Shown here piece after piece: positions 1-5,680 of a DNA stretch of 6,754 nt (within the stretch, counting starts at the first letter, position 1; the number at the start of each line of letters is the position of its first letter). Below the pieces are notes generated by a model that made no database searches, had not been told where the DNA came from, and was given only the letters and a program-made list of their open reading frames with translations. The DNA is from Smithellaceae bacterium (GTDB lineage: Bacteria > Desulfobacterota > Syntrophia > Syntrophales > Smithellaceae), in contig JAQVLL010000028.1 of the NCBI GenBank assembly GCA_028704195.1, forward strand, positions 5,017 through 11,770, read 5' to 3'. A program made the position numbers and the translations under genes.

Positions 1-491
1 TCCACTTCCACAACCAGACCAACGGCATTGAAAATGGCGAGCGCATACTGGACATCTTCTTTTTGGGCAAACTTTCCGCGCGCCACGGCAGCCGCGCCTT
101 CTCCGGCCATTGCGTTGACATTCGGCATTACCCTTAAAACGCGAGGGCGTTTTGACAATGCCTTTTCAATCGCGTCCGTGGGAACTCCCGCCACGATCGA
201 AATCACCAGCTTTGATTGATTCACGGCTGAACGGATCCCCTTCAGGGTTTCCCAAATATTCTGCGGTTTGACTGCGAGGATGACGATATCCGCATCCTTC
301 ACTGCTTTTTTGTTGTCGGCACTAACCTGCACGTTCAGGGCAGATTGCAAATCTTTGAGTCTGCCGGGATCGATATCCGTCACGGTAATATTCTTCGCGG
401 AAAAAATTTTACGGTCAATCACCCCCCGGGCAAGAATACTGCCCATCTTTCCGCCTCCGATAATGGCTGCTGTCTTGCCTGTAAACATCAT
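1..491 (-). CDS. proC: Pyrroline-5-carboxylate reductase ProC, N-terminal part (3' end outside window)
   Basis: ProC reduces 1-pyrroline-5-carboxylate to L-proline with NAD(P)H, the last step of proline synthesis, in the cytoplasm. The 163 visible residues are the Rossmann domain. The dinucleotide-binding loop IIGGGKMG is at residues 10-17. The family signatures ILAVKPQ (71-77), SIVAGVP (98-104) and RVMPN (120-124) follow in the expected order. The family is usually about 265-275 residues, so roughly the last 105, the dimerisation domain with the substrate site, lie beyond base 1. The start is taken as the first of two adjacent ATG codons (489-491), because a strong GGAGG ribosome binding site (500-504) lies 8 bases upstream. 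The second ATG (486-488) would be 11 bases away. It is transcribed divergently from the hydrolase gene. No frame disruption is visible. Confidence 0.96.
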   Translation of the reverse strand, partial: MMFTGKTAAIIGGGKMGSILARGVIDRKIFSAKNITVTDIDPGRLKDLQSALNVQVSADNKKAVKDADIVILAVKPQNIWETLKGIRSAVNQSKLVISIVAGVPTDAIEKALSKRPRVLRVMPNVNAMAGEGAAAVARGKFAQKEDVQYALAIFNAVGLVVEV

Positions 492-516
492 CTGTCTAAC
501 CTCCACGGGAATACAA

Positions 517-548
517 GTTACATGCACTTTTTCCCCGTATCCTGTCAA
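517..548 (-). promoter_or_regulatory. Possible proC promoter
   Basis: Read on the minus strand there is a perfect TTGACA -35 hexamer (plus-strand bases 543-548). No good -10 stands at 17 bases. The best match downstream is TGTAAC (517-522), at an over-long spacing of 20. The position is right for a short proC leader of about 20 bases. A second AT-rich hexamer, TATATT, overlaps the -35 (547-552) and could be the -10 of a different promoter. This is inference from consensus matching only. Confidence 0.22.
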
Positions 549-616
549 TATAAATCCTGGGTCTTCCCGATTCTTTGATTGCATAAAAATTTGCTTTTGT
601 GGTAGTCACTTTCGCA

Positions 617-623
617 GGGAGGA
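617..623 (+). promoter_or_regulatory. Ribosome binding site that sets the hydrolase start
   Basis: GGGAGGA stands 8 bases before the ATG at 632. It lies inside the longer reading frame that opens at GTG 599, so the shorter 258-residue protein is the likely product. The GTG has no comparable site. Confidence 0.75.
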
Positions 624-631
624 AATGTCCG

Positions 632-1408
632 ATGCTTAGGCAATTCAAGGTAAAAGAGAAAAGTGTGTCCTGCTGGGTGAATCCGGACGATTTCGGCTCA
701 CATTCGCAGAGCCTCGTTTTTATTCATGGGTCAGGCAGTAATTCCGACGTCTGGTCTTACCAGTACGCGAACCTTCATCAAGATTTCAACATTGCCGCCG
801 TTAACCTTCCCGGACACGGCCAATCGGAAGGGAACGGAGAACAGGATATCGAGGCTTATGTTGGCATATTAAAAGAGATTCTTGATGTCTTGAAACTGAA
901 GCGGCCCGTCCTGATCGGCCATTCGCTGGGTGCGGCAATCGCTCTTGGTTTTGCTGCGGCCCGGCCCGGGGAAATCAGCGGCGTCGTGGCCGCAGGCGGC
1001 GGATTGACCATGCCGGTAAACCCCGATATTATTGAAGGCTTCTTGAGTCAGCCGGATGTCATTATGGACATCATCTGCAAAATTTCCCTGGCCAAGGCAA
1101 ACCGGCCGGTGTTCTACGATGCCATAAGAGCAAGCCTTGCCGAAGCCCGGGTAGACGTTATGGCCGGAGACATGACGGCGTGCAGCACATTCGACCTGAG
1201 AGGAGATCTCGACAAAATCAAAACCCCCGTGCTCGTGATTTGCGGCACGGAAGATAAAATGACCCCTCCTGCATCATCAAAACAGATTACCGAGGAAATC
1301 GCGGGAGCAAAGCTCGTGCTGATCGAAGGCACGGGACACATGGCAATGATGGAAAATCCGGACGCTTTCAATCAAGCTGTGAAAGATTTCTGTGAAACAA
1401 TCCGGTAA
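632..1408 (+). CDS. Alpha/beta-fold hydrolase
   Basis: This is a 258-residue serine hydrolase of the alpha/beta fold, probably cytoplasmic since no signal peptide is seen. The oxyanion segment FIHGSG is at residues 30-35. The nucleophile elbow GHSLG (96-100) gives Ser98. The acid is Asp208 in the CGTEDKMTPP stretch (204-213). The catalytic His236 sits in GTGHMAMMENP (233-243). An intact catalytic triad and a helical cap between about 125 and 185 are consistent with small esterases or the meta-cleavage-product hydrolase type. The substrate cannot be told from sequence. The start is ATG 632, set by the GGGAGGA site 8 bases upstream; a GTG at 599 in the same frame would add 11 residues. It is first in a close co-directional run, 21 bases before yggT, so it probably leads that operon. 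The promoter was not identified with confidence. Confidence 0.9.
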   Translation: MLRQFKVKEKSVSCWVNPDDFGSHSQSLVFIHGSGSNSDVWSYQYANLHQDFNIAAVNLPGHGQSEGNGEQDIEAYVGILKEILDVLKLKRPVLIGHSLGAAIALGFAAARPGEISGVVAAGGGLTMPVNPDIIEGFLSQPDVIMDIICKISLAKANRPVFYDAIRASLAEARVDVMAGDMTACSTFDLRGDLDKIKTPVLVICGTEDKMTPPASSKQITEEIAGAKLVLIEGTGHMAMMENPDAFNQAVKDFCETIR

Positions 1409-1429
1409 AACCGCTCTTGTGAGGCCGAT

Positions 1430-1726
1430 ATGTTTGTGCTGAGTAATTTCATAATCGCGATCGCCCGGTTGATAGATATTATTTTAACCGTTTATATGTG
1501 GATTATCATCGCGCGCGCCCTGATCTCCTGGGTAAATCCCGATCCTTACAACAAGATTGTTATTTTTCTTTACCGGATTACCGAGCCCGTCCTGCGCCCG
1601 ATACGCAAAATCATTCCCCGCCACAGCCTTCCGATAGACTTCGCTCCTCTGGTTGCTTTGCTGATCATCATTTTTTTACAGTCTTTCCTGGTAAAAACCA
1701 TGCTTCAATTGGCCACAGGTTTTTAG
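1430..1726 (+). CDS. yggT: YggT family integral membrane protein
   Basis: This is a 98-residue, very hydrophobic inner-membrane protein of the YggT family. Two hydrophobic segments (about residues 5-33 and 70-90) flank a short polar loop. Family hallmarks seen are RALISWVNPDPYN (29-41), EPVLRPIRKIIP (52-63) and DFAPLVALL (70-78). The length equals that of a single-repeat YggT; some proteobacteria carry a doubled version of about 190 residues. The biochemical function is not established. Relatives have been linked to osmotic or potassium-related phenotypes and, in plants and cyanobacteria (YlmG/CCB3), to membrane complex or nucleoid organisation. GAGG (1421-1424) lies 5 bases before the ATG. 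It sits directly before yggU, the usual partner order, with 13 bases between. Confidence 0.95.
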   Translation: MFVLSNFIIAIARLIDIILTVYMWIIIARALISWVNPDPYNKIVIFLYRITEPVLRPIRKIIPRHSLPIDFAPLVALLIIIFLQSFLVKTMLQLATGF

Positions 1727-1739
1727 AAAGGTCAGCACC

Positions 1740-2057
1740 ATGCACCCTGCAGTGCTTATTCGTGAAACAAAAAACGGCCTGTCCTTTGACATCCATGTTA
1801 ATCCGCATGCGTCCCGTGCCGGAATTTCGGGCATATCGGAGGGTATGTTGAAGCTGAAAGTCACCGCGCCGCCGGTGGAAGGAGCAGCCAATGAGGCCTG
1901 CATTGACCTGTTGGCCAAAAAATTGAAACTTCGGAAAAGCCAGATGAAAATATCCGCTGGCGCAAAGGGGCGAAAAAAAACCATTCTGGTCAGTGAAATC
2001 AGCAAAACGGATCTGGAACGGAAAATCCATCGACTGGATACCGGGCATTCATCATAG
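1740..2057 (+). CDS. yggU: YggU / DUF167 family protein
   Basis: This is a 105-residue soluble protein of the DUF167 (YggU, UPF0235) family, typically about 95-105 residues. Its function is unknown; the solved folds of the family are small alpha/beta domains. Family signatures seen are HVNPHASRAGISG (19-31), the central KVTAPPVEGAANEAC (40-54), and the basic GAKGRKKTILV stretch near 74-84. Residues after about 95 form a short charged tail. AGAAAGG-like purine-rich sequence at 1726-1732 overlaps the yggT stop and sits about 7-8 bases before the ATG, which suggests translational coupling with yggT. The gene lies between yggT and murJ. In many bacteria the cluster is yggS-proC-yggT-yggU; only the last pair is intact here. 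Confidence 0.94.
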   Translation: MHPAVLIRETKNGLSFDIHVNPHASRAGISGISEGMLKLKVTAPPVEGAANEACIDLLAKKLKLRKSQMKISAGAKGRKKTILVSEISKTDLERKIHRLDTGHSS

Positions 2058-2112
2058 CAAAAACGGTCCGTGTCAACACCTGAACAAAACAGGCAGGAGC
2101 TCAAACCGGCAA

Positions 2113-3699
2113 ATGGAGAACCAAACGGAAAAATCAGAAAACGTCAACGTGGCCAGGGCCGCCGGGATTGTAGGCGCGGCAACGATGGTCAGCCGCGTTT
2201 TCGGGGTTGTCCGGGACATGGTGATCGCCGCTTTTTTCGGCGCGAGCTGGATGACCGACGCTTTCTGGGTGGCCTTTCGCATTCCCAATATGCTCCGGCG
2301 TCTGCTGGGTGAAGGCTCCCTTACCGTTTCCTTTGTACCGGTCTTCACCGAATACCTGCAAAAGAAAACCAGGGAGGAGGCCCTGGAACTGGCTTCTAAT
2401 GCTTTTACCATTCTGTCCGTCATTCTGGCCTCCGTATCCGTGCTGGGCATTCTCCTATCGCCTGTAATCGTCGGACTGATTGCACCCGGTTTTATTACCC
2501 ATCCGGAACAATTCGCGCTCACCGTTTTCTTAAACCGCCTGATGTTTCCTTATATCTTTTTCATTGCCCTGGTCGCCCTGTGCATGGGCATTCTCAATTC
2601 CTTCCGACATTTTACCTCACCGGCCTTGTCCCCGGTCATGTTAAATATCGCAATGATCACGGCCGCGGTTGCTTTGCGCGACTGTTTTGCGCAGCCGATT
2701 ACCGCGCTGGCCGCAGGTGTACTCATCGGCGGCGTGCTGCAGCTGGCCATGCAATGGCCGGCCCTGATGAAATTCGGCGTCAAATTCAAGTTTCGATTCA
2801 ACCTCCGCCATCCGGGGATCCAACAGATCGCCCTGCTCATGCTGCCCGCGATCCTGGGCGCGGGAGTGGGCACCATTAACGTTTTTGTGGGAACAATACT
2901 GGCCTCCCTGCTGCCCGGCGGCTCCGTCACGTACCTGTTTTATGCCGACCGCATCATGGAATTTCCGCTGGGTATTTTTGCCATCGCCATCGGAACGGCG
3001 GCTCTGCCCAGCTTTTCGAAGCACGTTGCCCGGGGACAAATAGATGAATTAAAATCGAGTATTTCCTTTTCCCTGCGGCTGATGCTTTTCTTAACCATCC
3101 CTTCGATGGTCGCCTTGATGGCCCTGAATCTGCCCATTATCTCCGTTTTATTTCTGCGCGGCGCCTTTGATGTTCAGGACGCGGTCTATACCGGCCAGGC
3201 CCTGTTCTGTTACGCACTGGGCCTTTGGGCGTATTCGCTTCTCCGCGTTTTTGTTTCCTCTTTTTATTCCCTTCAGGATTCCAAATGGCCGTTTAAGGCA
3301 GCCGTCATCACGCTGATCGTAAATGTAATCTGCAGCCTGGCCTTAATGTATCCTTTAAAACACAACGGCATTGCGCTGGCCGGTTCCATATCCGCTTCCG
3401 TCAACGTATTGATTCTGGCTTTTGTCCTGAAAAATAAAATAGGATCATTTCTCGACCGTACCTTTTACACGTCATTATTTAAAATCATTGCATCATCCGT
3501 GATTATGCTCGGCGCTATCGGACTGATTGAATATTTCATGCCCTGGGACACGTCCGCCGGCCTTCAATCAAGACTGATTTTCCTGGCAAGCACGGTAGCG
3601 GCAGGAGCCTGCGTGTTCTTTGTCTCGGCCTACCTCCTGAAAAGCCCGGAAATTCATGCTGTCATCAGCATGGTCAGAAGAAGGCTAACCCGCTCATAG
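2113..3699 (+). CDS. murJ: Lipid II flippase MurJ (MviN)
   Basis: MurJ moves the peptidoglycan precursor lipid II from the inner to the outer face of the cytoplasmic membrane; it belongs to the MOP exporter superfamily. The 528 residues match the usual 510-530 and carry about 14 hydrophobic segments. Conserved charged residues lining the cavity are visible: Ser27-Arg28 and Arg34-Asp35 in VSRVFGVVRD, Asp49 in MTDAFWVAFRIPN (47-59), LRRLLGEG (61-68), and Asp279-Arg280 with Glu283 in YADRIMEFPLG (277-287). The start is ATG 2113. It matches the family's N-terminus with a short polar lead of about 12 residues. The frame stays open upstream to an ATG at 1993 inside yggU, but those 40 residues do not resemble MurJ. 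The nearest purine-rich site is AGGAGC (2095-2100), about 12 bases away, which is rather far. It is last in the hydrolase-yggT-yggU run, 55 bases after yggU. Confidence 0.96.
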   Translation: MENQTEKSENVNVARAAGIVGAATMVSRVFGVVRDMVIAAFFGASWMTDAFWVAFRIPNMLRRLLGEGSLTVSFVPVFTEYLQKKTREEALELASNAFTILSVILASVSVLGILLSPVIVGLIAPGFITHPEQFALTVFLNRLMFPYIFFIALVALCMGILNSFRHFTSPALSPVMLNIAMITAAVALRDCFAQPITALAAGVLIGGVLQLAMQWPALMKFGVKFKFRFNLRHPGIQQIALLMLPAILGAGVGTINVFVGTILASLLPGGSVTYLFYADRIMEFPLGIFAIAIGTAALPSFSKHVARGQIDELKSSISFSLRLMLFLTIPSMVALMALNLPIISVLFLRGAFDVQDAVYTGQALFCYALGLWAYSLLRVFVSSFYSLQDSKWPFKAAVITLIVNVICSLALMYPLKHNGIALAGSISASVNVLILAFVLKNKIGSFLDRTFYTSLFKIIASSVIMLGAIGLIEYFMPWDTSAGLQSRLIFLASTVAAGACVFFVSAYLLKSPEIHAVISMVRRRLTRS

Positions 3700-3722
3700 C
3701 CCCTCTCCTGCCGACAAAAACA

Positions 3723-3749
3723 TTGACTTCAATAATTCAAAGTGATAGT
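3723..3749 (+). promoter_or_regulatory. Weak candidate serS promoter
   Basis: TTGACT (3723-3728) matches the -35 consensus in five of six bases. GATAGT (3744-3749), 15 bases later, is a mediocre -10 with short spacing. The 100-base gap after murJ leaves room for a promoter, and no rho-independent terminator is seen in it. The leader would be about 45 bases, too short for a T-box. This rests on consensus matching only. Confidence 0.25.
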
Positions 3750-3799
3750 AGTTTCCGTCTTTTGCAAATGGTAACAGCAAAAGAAAGCGAAGGTAAATT

Positions 3800-5074
3800 A
3801 TGCTGGATATTAAATACTTAAGGCAAAACATCGATCTCGTCCGGCAGAAAATGGACGAGCGGGGACAAAAAATTGATTTTGACCGTTTTTTAGATCTGGA
3901 AGCAAAAAGGCGGGACATTTTGCAGGCAGTGGAAAGCCTGCGCAACGAACGCAACAGCGTATCCAAACAGGTCGGCGAACTCAAAAAGAAGAAAGAGGAC
4001 GCATCCGTACTGATCGAAAAAATGGGCGATGTGTCGATCAGGATCAAAGAATATGACGAAAGCCTCCGGGTTACGGAAGAAGAACTGAACGCCTTTGTCA
4101 TGATCGTACCGAATATACAGCATGAATCCGTCCCGAAGGGTACGGGTTCTGAAGACAATCCTGTGGTGCGCACCTGGGGTGAAAAACCGGTTTTCAGCTT
4201 TGAACCAAAACAGCATTTCGATCTGGGTGAAAACCTGAATATTCTCGATTTTGCCCGAGGTGCTAAAATTACCGGGGCACGCTTTACGCTATACAGGGGA
4301 GCGGCTGCTCAACTGGAGCGGGCAATCACCAACTTTATGCTGGATCTGCACACAGGAAATCATGGTTACACGGAAGTATTTACACCTTTTATGGTCAACG
4401 CCGAGAGCATGACCGCCACCGGCCAGCTTCCTAAATTCAAGGAAGATCTTTTTAAAATTGAAGGCATGGAATATTACCTGATTCCGACGGCGGAAGTTCC
4501 TGTAACGAATATTTACCGGGATGAAATCCTGGAAGAAGAAAAACTGCCGATTTATTTTGTGGCTTATTCAGCCTGTTTCCGCGCGGAAGCTGGTTCCTAC
4601 GGCAAGGACACCCGGGGACTGATTCGTCAACACCAGTTCAACAAAGTGGAGATGGTGAAATTTTCCAAACCGGAGTCTTCCTATGATGAATTGGAAAAAT
4701 TAACCGCCAATGCGGAAGAAGTTTTGAAAAAACTGGGGATTGCTTATCGCACCGTTTGTCTTTGTACGGCTGATCTGGGATTTTCTTCGGCTAAAACTTA
4801 CGACGTGGAAGCCTGGTTACCCGGACAGAACACTTATCGGGAAATTTCTTCATGCAGCAACTTTGAAGACTTTCAGGCACGGCGCGCGGCGATCCGATAT
4901 CGCCGGAAAGACAATGGCAAAGTGGAATTTGTCCATACCTTAAACGGTTCAGGCCTGGCGGTTGGCCGCACGGTTGTGGCCGTTATGGAAAATTATCAGC
5001 AGGCCGACGGCAGCATCATCGTCCCGGAAGCCCTGCGTCCCTATATGAGAGGTCTTGAGCGGATTACTCCTTAA
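3800..5074 (+). CDS. serS: Serine--tRNA ligase (seryl-tRNA synthetase)
   Basis: SerS activates serine with ATP and loads it on tRNA-Ser; it is a cytoplasmic class II synthetase acting as a dimer. The 424 residues equal the usual bacterial length. The N-terminal part (about 28-100) is charged and heptad-like and forms the coiled-coil arm that grips the long variable arm of tRNA-Ser. The catalytic core shows PTAEVPVTN (229-237), motif 2 FRAEAGSYGKDTRG (260-273) followed by RQHQFNKVEM (276-285), and motif 3 NGSGLAVGRT (382-391). The start ATG 3800 has GAAGG (3789-3793) 6 bases upstream, and the protein opens MLDIKYLRQN as is typical. It lies 100 bases after murJ and 35 bases before a tRNA-Ser gene, all on one strand. 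No T-box or other leader device is visible. Confidence 0.98.
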   Translation: MLDIKYLRQNIDLVRQKMDERGQKIDFDRFLDLEAKRRDILQAVESLRNERNSVSKQVGELKKKKEDASVLIEKMGDVSIRIKEYDESLRVTEEELNAFVMIVPNIQHESVPKGTGSEDNPVVRTWGEKPVFSFEPKQHFDLGENLNILDFARGAKITGARFTLYRGAAAQLERAITNFMLDLHTGNHGYTEVFTPFMVNAESMTATGQLPKFKEDLFKIEGMEYYLIPTAEVPVTNIYRDEILEEEKLPIYFVAYSACFRAEAGSYGKDTRGLIRQHQFNKVEMVKFSKPESSYDELEKLTANAEEVLKKLGIAYRTVCLCTADLGFSSAKTYDVEAWLPGQNTYREISSCSNFEDFQARRAAIRYRRKDNGKVEFVHTLNGSGLAVGRTVVAVMENYQQADGSIIVPEALRPYMRGLERITP

Positions 5075-5109
5075 GATGGCCTAAGGGATAACAGAAAAAA
5101 CATCATGAT

Positions 5110-5195
5110 GGAGGGATGGCCGAGTGGTCGATGGCGGCGGTCTTGAAAACCGTTGGACGAAAGTCTCGCGGGTTCGAATCCTGCTCCCTCCGCCA
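5110..5195 (+). tRNA. tRNA-Ser, anticodon UGA
   Basis: It folds as a class II tRNA. The acceptor is GGAGGGA (5110-5116) paired with TCCCTCC (5185-5191), followed by discriminator G5192 and an encoded CCA (5193-5195). The anticodon stem GCGGT/ACCGT encloses loop CTTGAAA, with anticodon TGA at 5144-5146, which reads UCA and related serine codons. A long variable arm of about 14 bases with a GGAC/GTCT stem follows, then T arm GCGGG-TTCGAAT-CCTGC. A long variable arm and G73 are serine identity features read by SerS. It lies just after serS with no terminator seen between them, so co-transcription with serS is likely. Confidence 0.97.
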
Positions 5196-5349
5196 GCATA
5201 TTCGCGGTGCGATCAGGATTTGAATCGGGTCTGGGCGCTGTAGTACGGACACCCGGCGCATTTCGGACGACCCTTGATCCCTCCGCCGGAAATAAAAGCA
5301 AGCGTCACAAATCTGTGTGCCGCGTTCTGAAAGGCCTGAAATAATCAGC
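5196..5349 (+). other. Inter-tRNA spacer with a copy of the tRNA 3' end
   Basis: These 154 bases hold no gene I can support. TCCCTCCGCC at 5278-5287 exactly repeats the last ten bases before the final A of the upstream tRNA-Ser (5185-5194), 93 bases away. The rest does not fold as a second tRNA-Ser. It may be a remnant of tandem tRNA duplication or of an integration event, or chance. No good promoter directly before the second tRNA was found. Confidence 0.4.
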
Positions 5350-5444
5350 GGAGAGATGGCTGAGTGGCCGAAAGCGATCGCCTGCTAAGCGATTGTACGC
5401 CCTTCAAAGGTGTACCGCGGGTTCGAATCCCGCTCTCTCCGCCA
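5350..5444 (+). tRNA. tRNA-Ser, anticodon GCU
   Basis: This is a class II tRNA. Acceptor GGAGAGA (5350-5356) pairs with TCTCTCC (5434-5440), then G5441 and encoded CCA (5442-5444). Anticodon stem ATCGC/GCGAT encloses loop CTGCTAA, with anticodon GCT at 5384-5386, which reads AGC and AGU. The variable arm is long, with TACGCC pairing to GGTGTA (one G-U) around a short loop. The T arm is CGCGGG-TTCGAAT-CCCGC. It differs from the upstream tRNA-Ser in acceptor, anticodon and variable arms, so the two are distinct isoacceptors and not copies. It is expected to be charged by the same SerS encoded nearby. Confidence 0.97.
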
Positions 5445-5540
5445 GTTATGAACATTTTCAGAGGTGTTCCGCTTCTTTCTAAACCGGTTTTCCCTTGTTC
5501 ATTTCCCGTTGTCTGTCGTCCTTGATGCCATATTTTCAGC

Positions 5541-5569
5541 TTGACGCCGGAAAGCTTTTCCCGTATTAA
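5541..5569 (+). promoter_or_regulatory. Candidate sigma70-type promoter of the PilT-like gene
   Basis: TTGACG (5541-5546, five of six) is followed after exactly 17 bases by TATTAA (5564-5569, four of six). Transcription would begin near 5576 and leave a leader of about 105 bases. It lies within a 236-base non-coding gap after the tRNA genes. This is the best-spaced promoter match seen in the window, but it is a consensus match only. Confidence 0.4.
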
Positions 5570-5587
5570 TTTTTATTAGGAAACAGC

Positions 5588-5632
5588 CGGTTTTATCATA
5601 GGCGGTTTTAGACGGATACGTTTTAGATAGGT
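5588..5632 (+). repeat. Short 15-base-period direct repeat in the PilT-like gene leader
   Basis: TTTTA begins at 5591, 5606 and 5621, a strict 15-base step. The first two copies share CGGTTTTA (5588-5595, 5603-5610) and the last two share TTTTAGA. A weaker TTTTG follows at 5635. CCGGTTTT also occurs once more upstream at 5484-5491. The units are diverged outside this core. They could be regulator sites or a small decayed tandem repeat; nothing shows which. Confidence 0.35.
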
Positions 5633-5680
5633 TGTTTTGTTGAATTAAAAAATATGCCGATAGCCCGTCGGACACAAAAT

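Noticed and set aside
268..639. Plus-strand open frame of 123 codons opposite proC
   Set aside because: It is the antisense shadow of proC, which shows all ProC motifs on the minus strand.
1668..2104. Minus-strand open frames of 126 and 142 codons opposite yggU
   Set aside because: They lie fully opposite yggT/yggU/murJ coding sequence, whose proteins are clearly recognised, and show no family features.
1993..2112. A 40-residue N-terminal extension of MurJ overlapping yggU
   Set aside because: The extension does not look like MurJ, falls within yggU coding sequence, and the protein starting at 2113 already has full family length.
3700..3799. T-box or other tRNA-sensing leader before serS
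   Set aside because: The gap is only 100 bases, with no specifier stem, no T-box consensus and no terminator/antiterminator pair.
5069..5086. CCTTA/TAAGG hairpin at the serS stop codon as a terminator
   Set aside because: The stem has only five pairs with an eight-base loop, and it is followed by A-rich rather than T-rich sequence.
5071..5301. Minus-strand open frame of 76 codons across the first tRNA, with GFEPARLSSNGFQDRRHRPL-like sequence
   Set aside because: This is the antisense translation of a tRNA-Ser gene, a well-known false protein. The tRNA fold explains the conservation.
5153..5344. Plus-strand open frame of 63 codons starting inside the first tRNA
   Set aside because: It begins in the tRNA anticodon arm, has no ribosome binding site and resembles no protein family.
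5196..5349. A third tRNA gene in the spacer, on either strand
   Set aside because: A TTCAAAT-like T loop can be read on the minus strand, but its flanks do not pair and no acceptor or anticodon stem fits.
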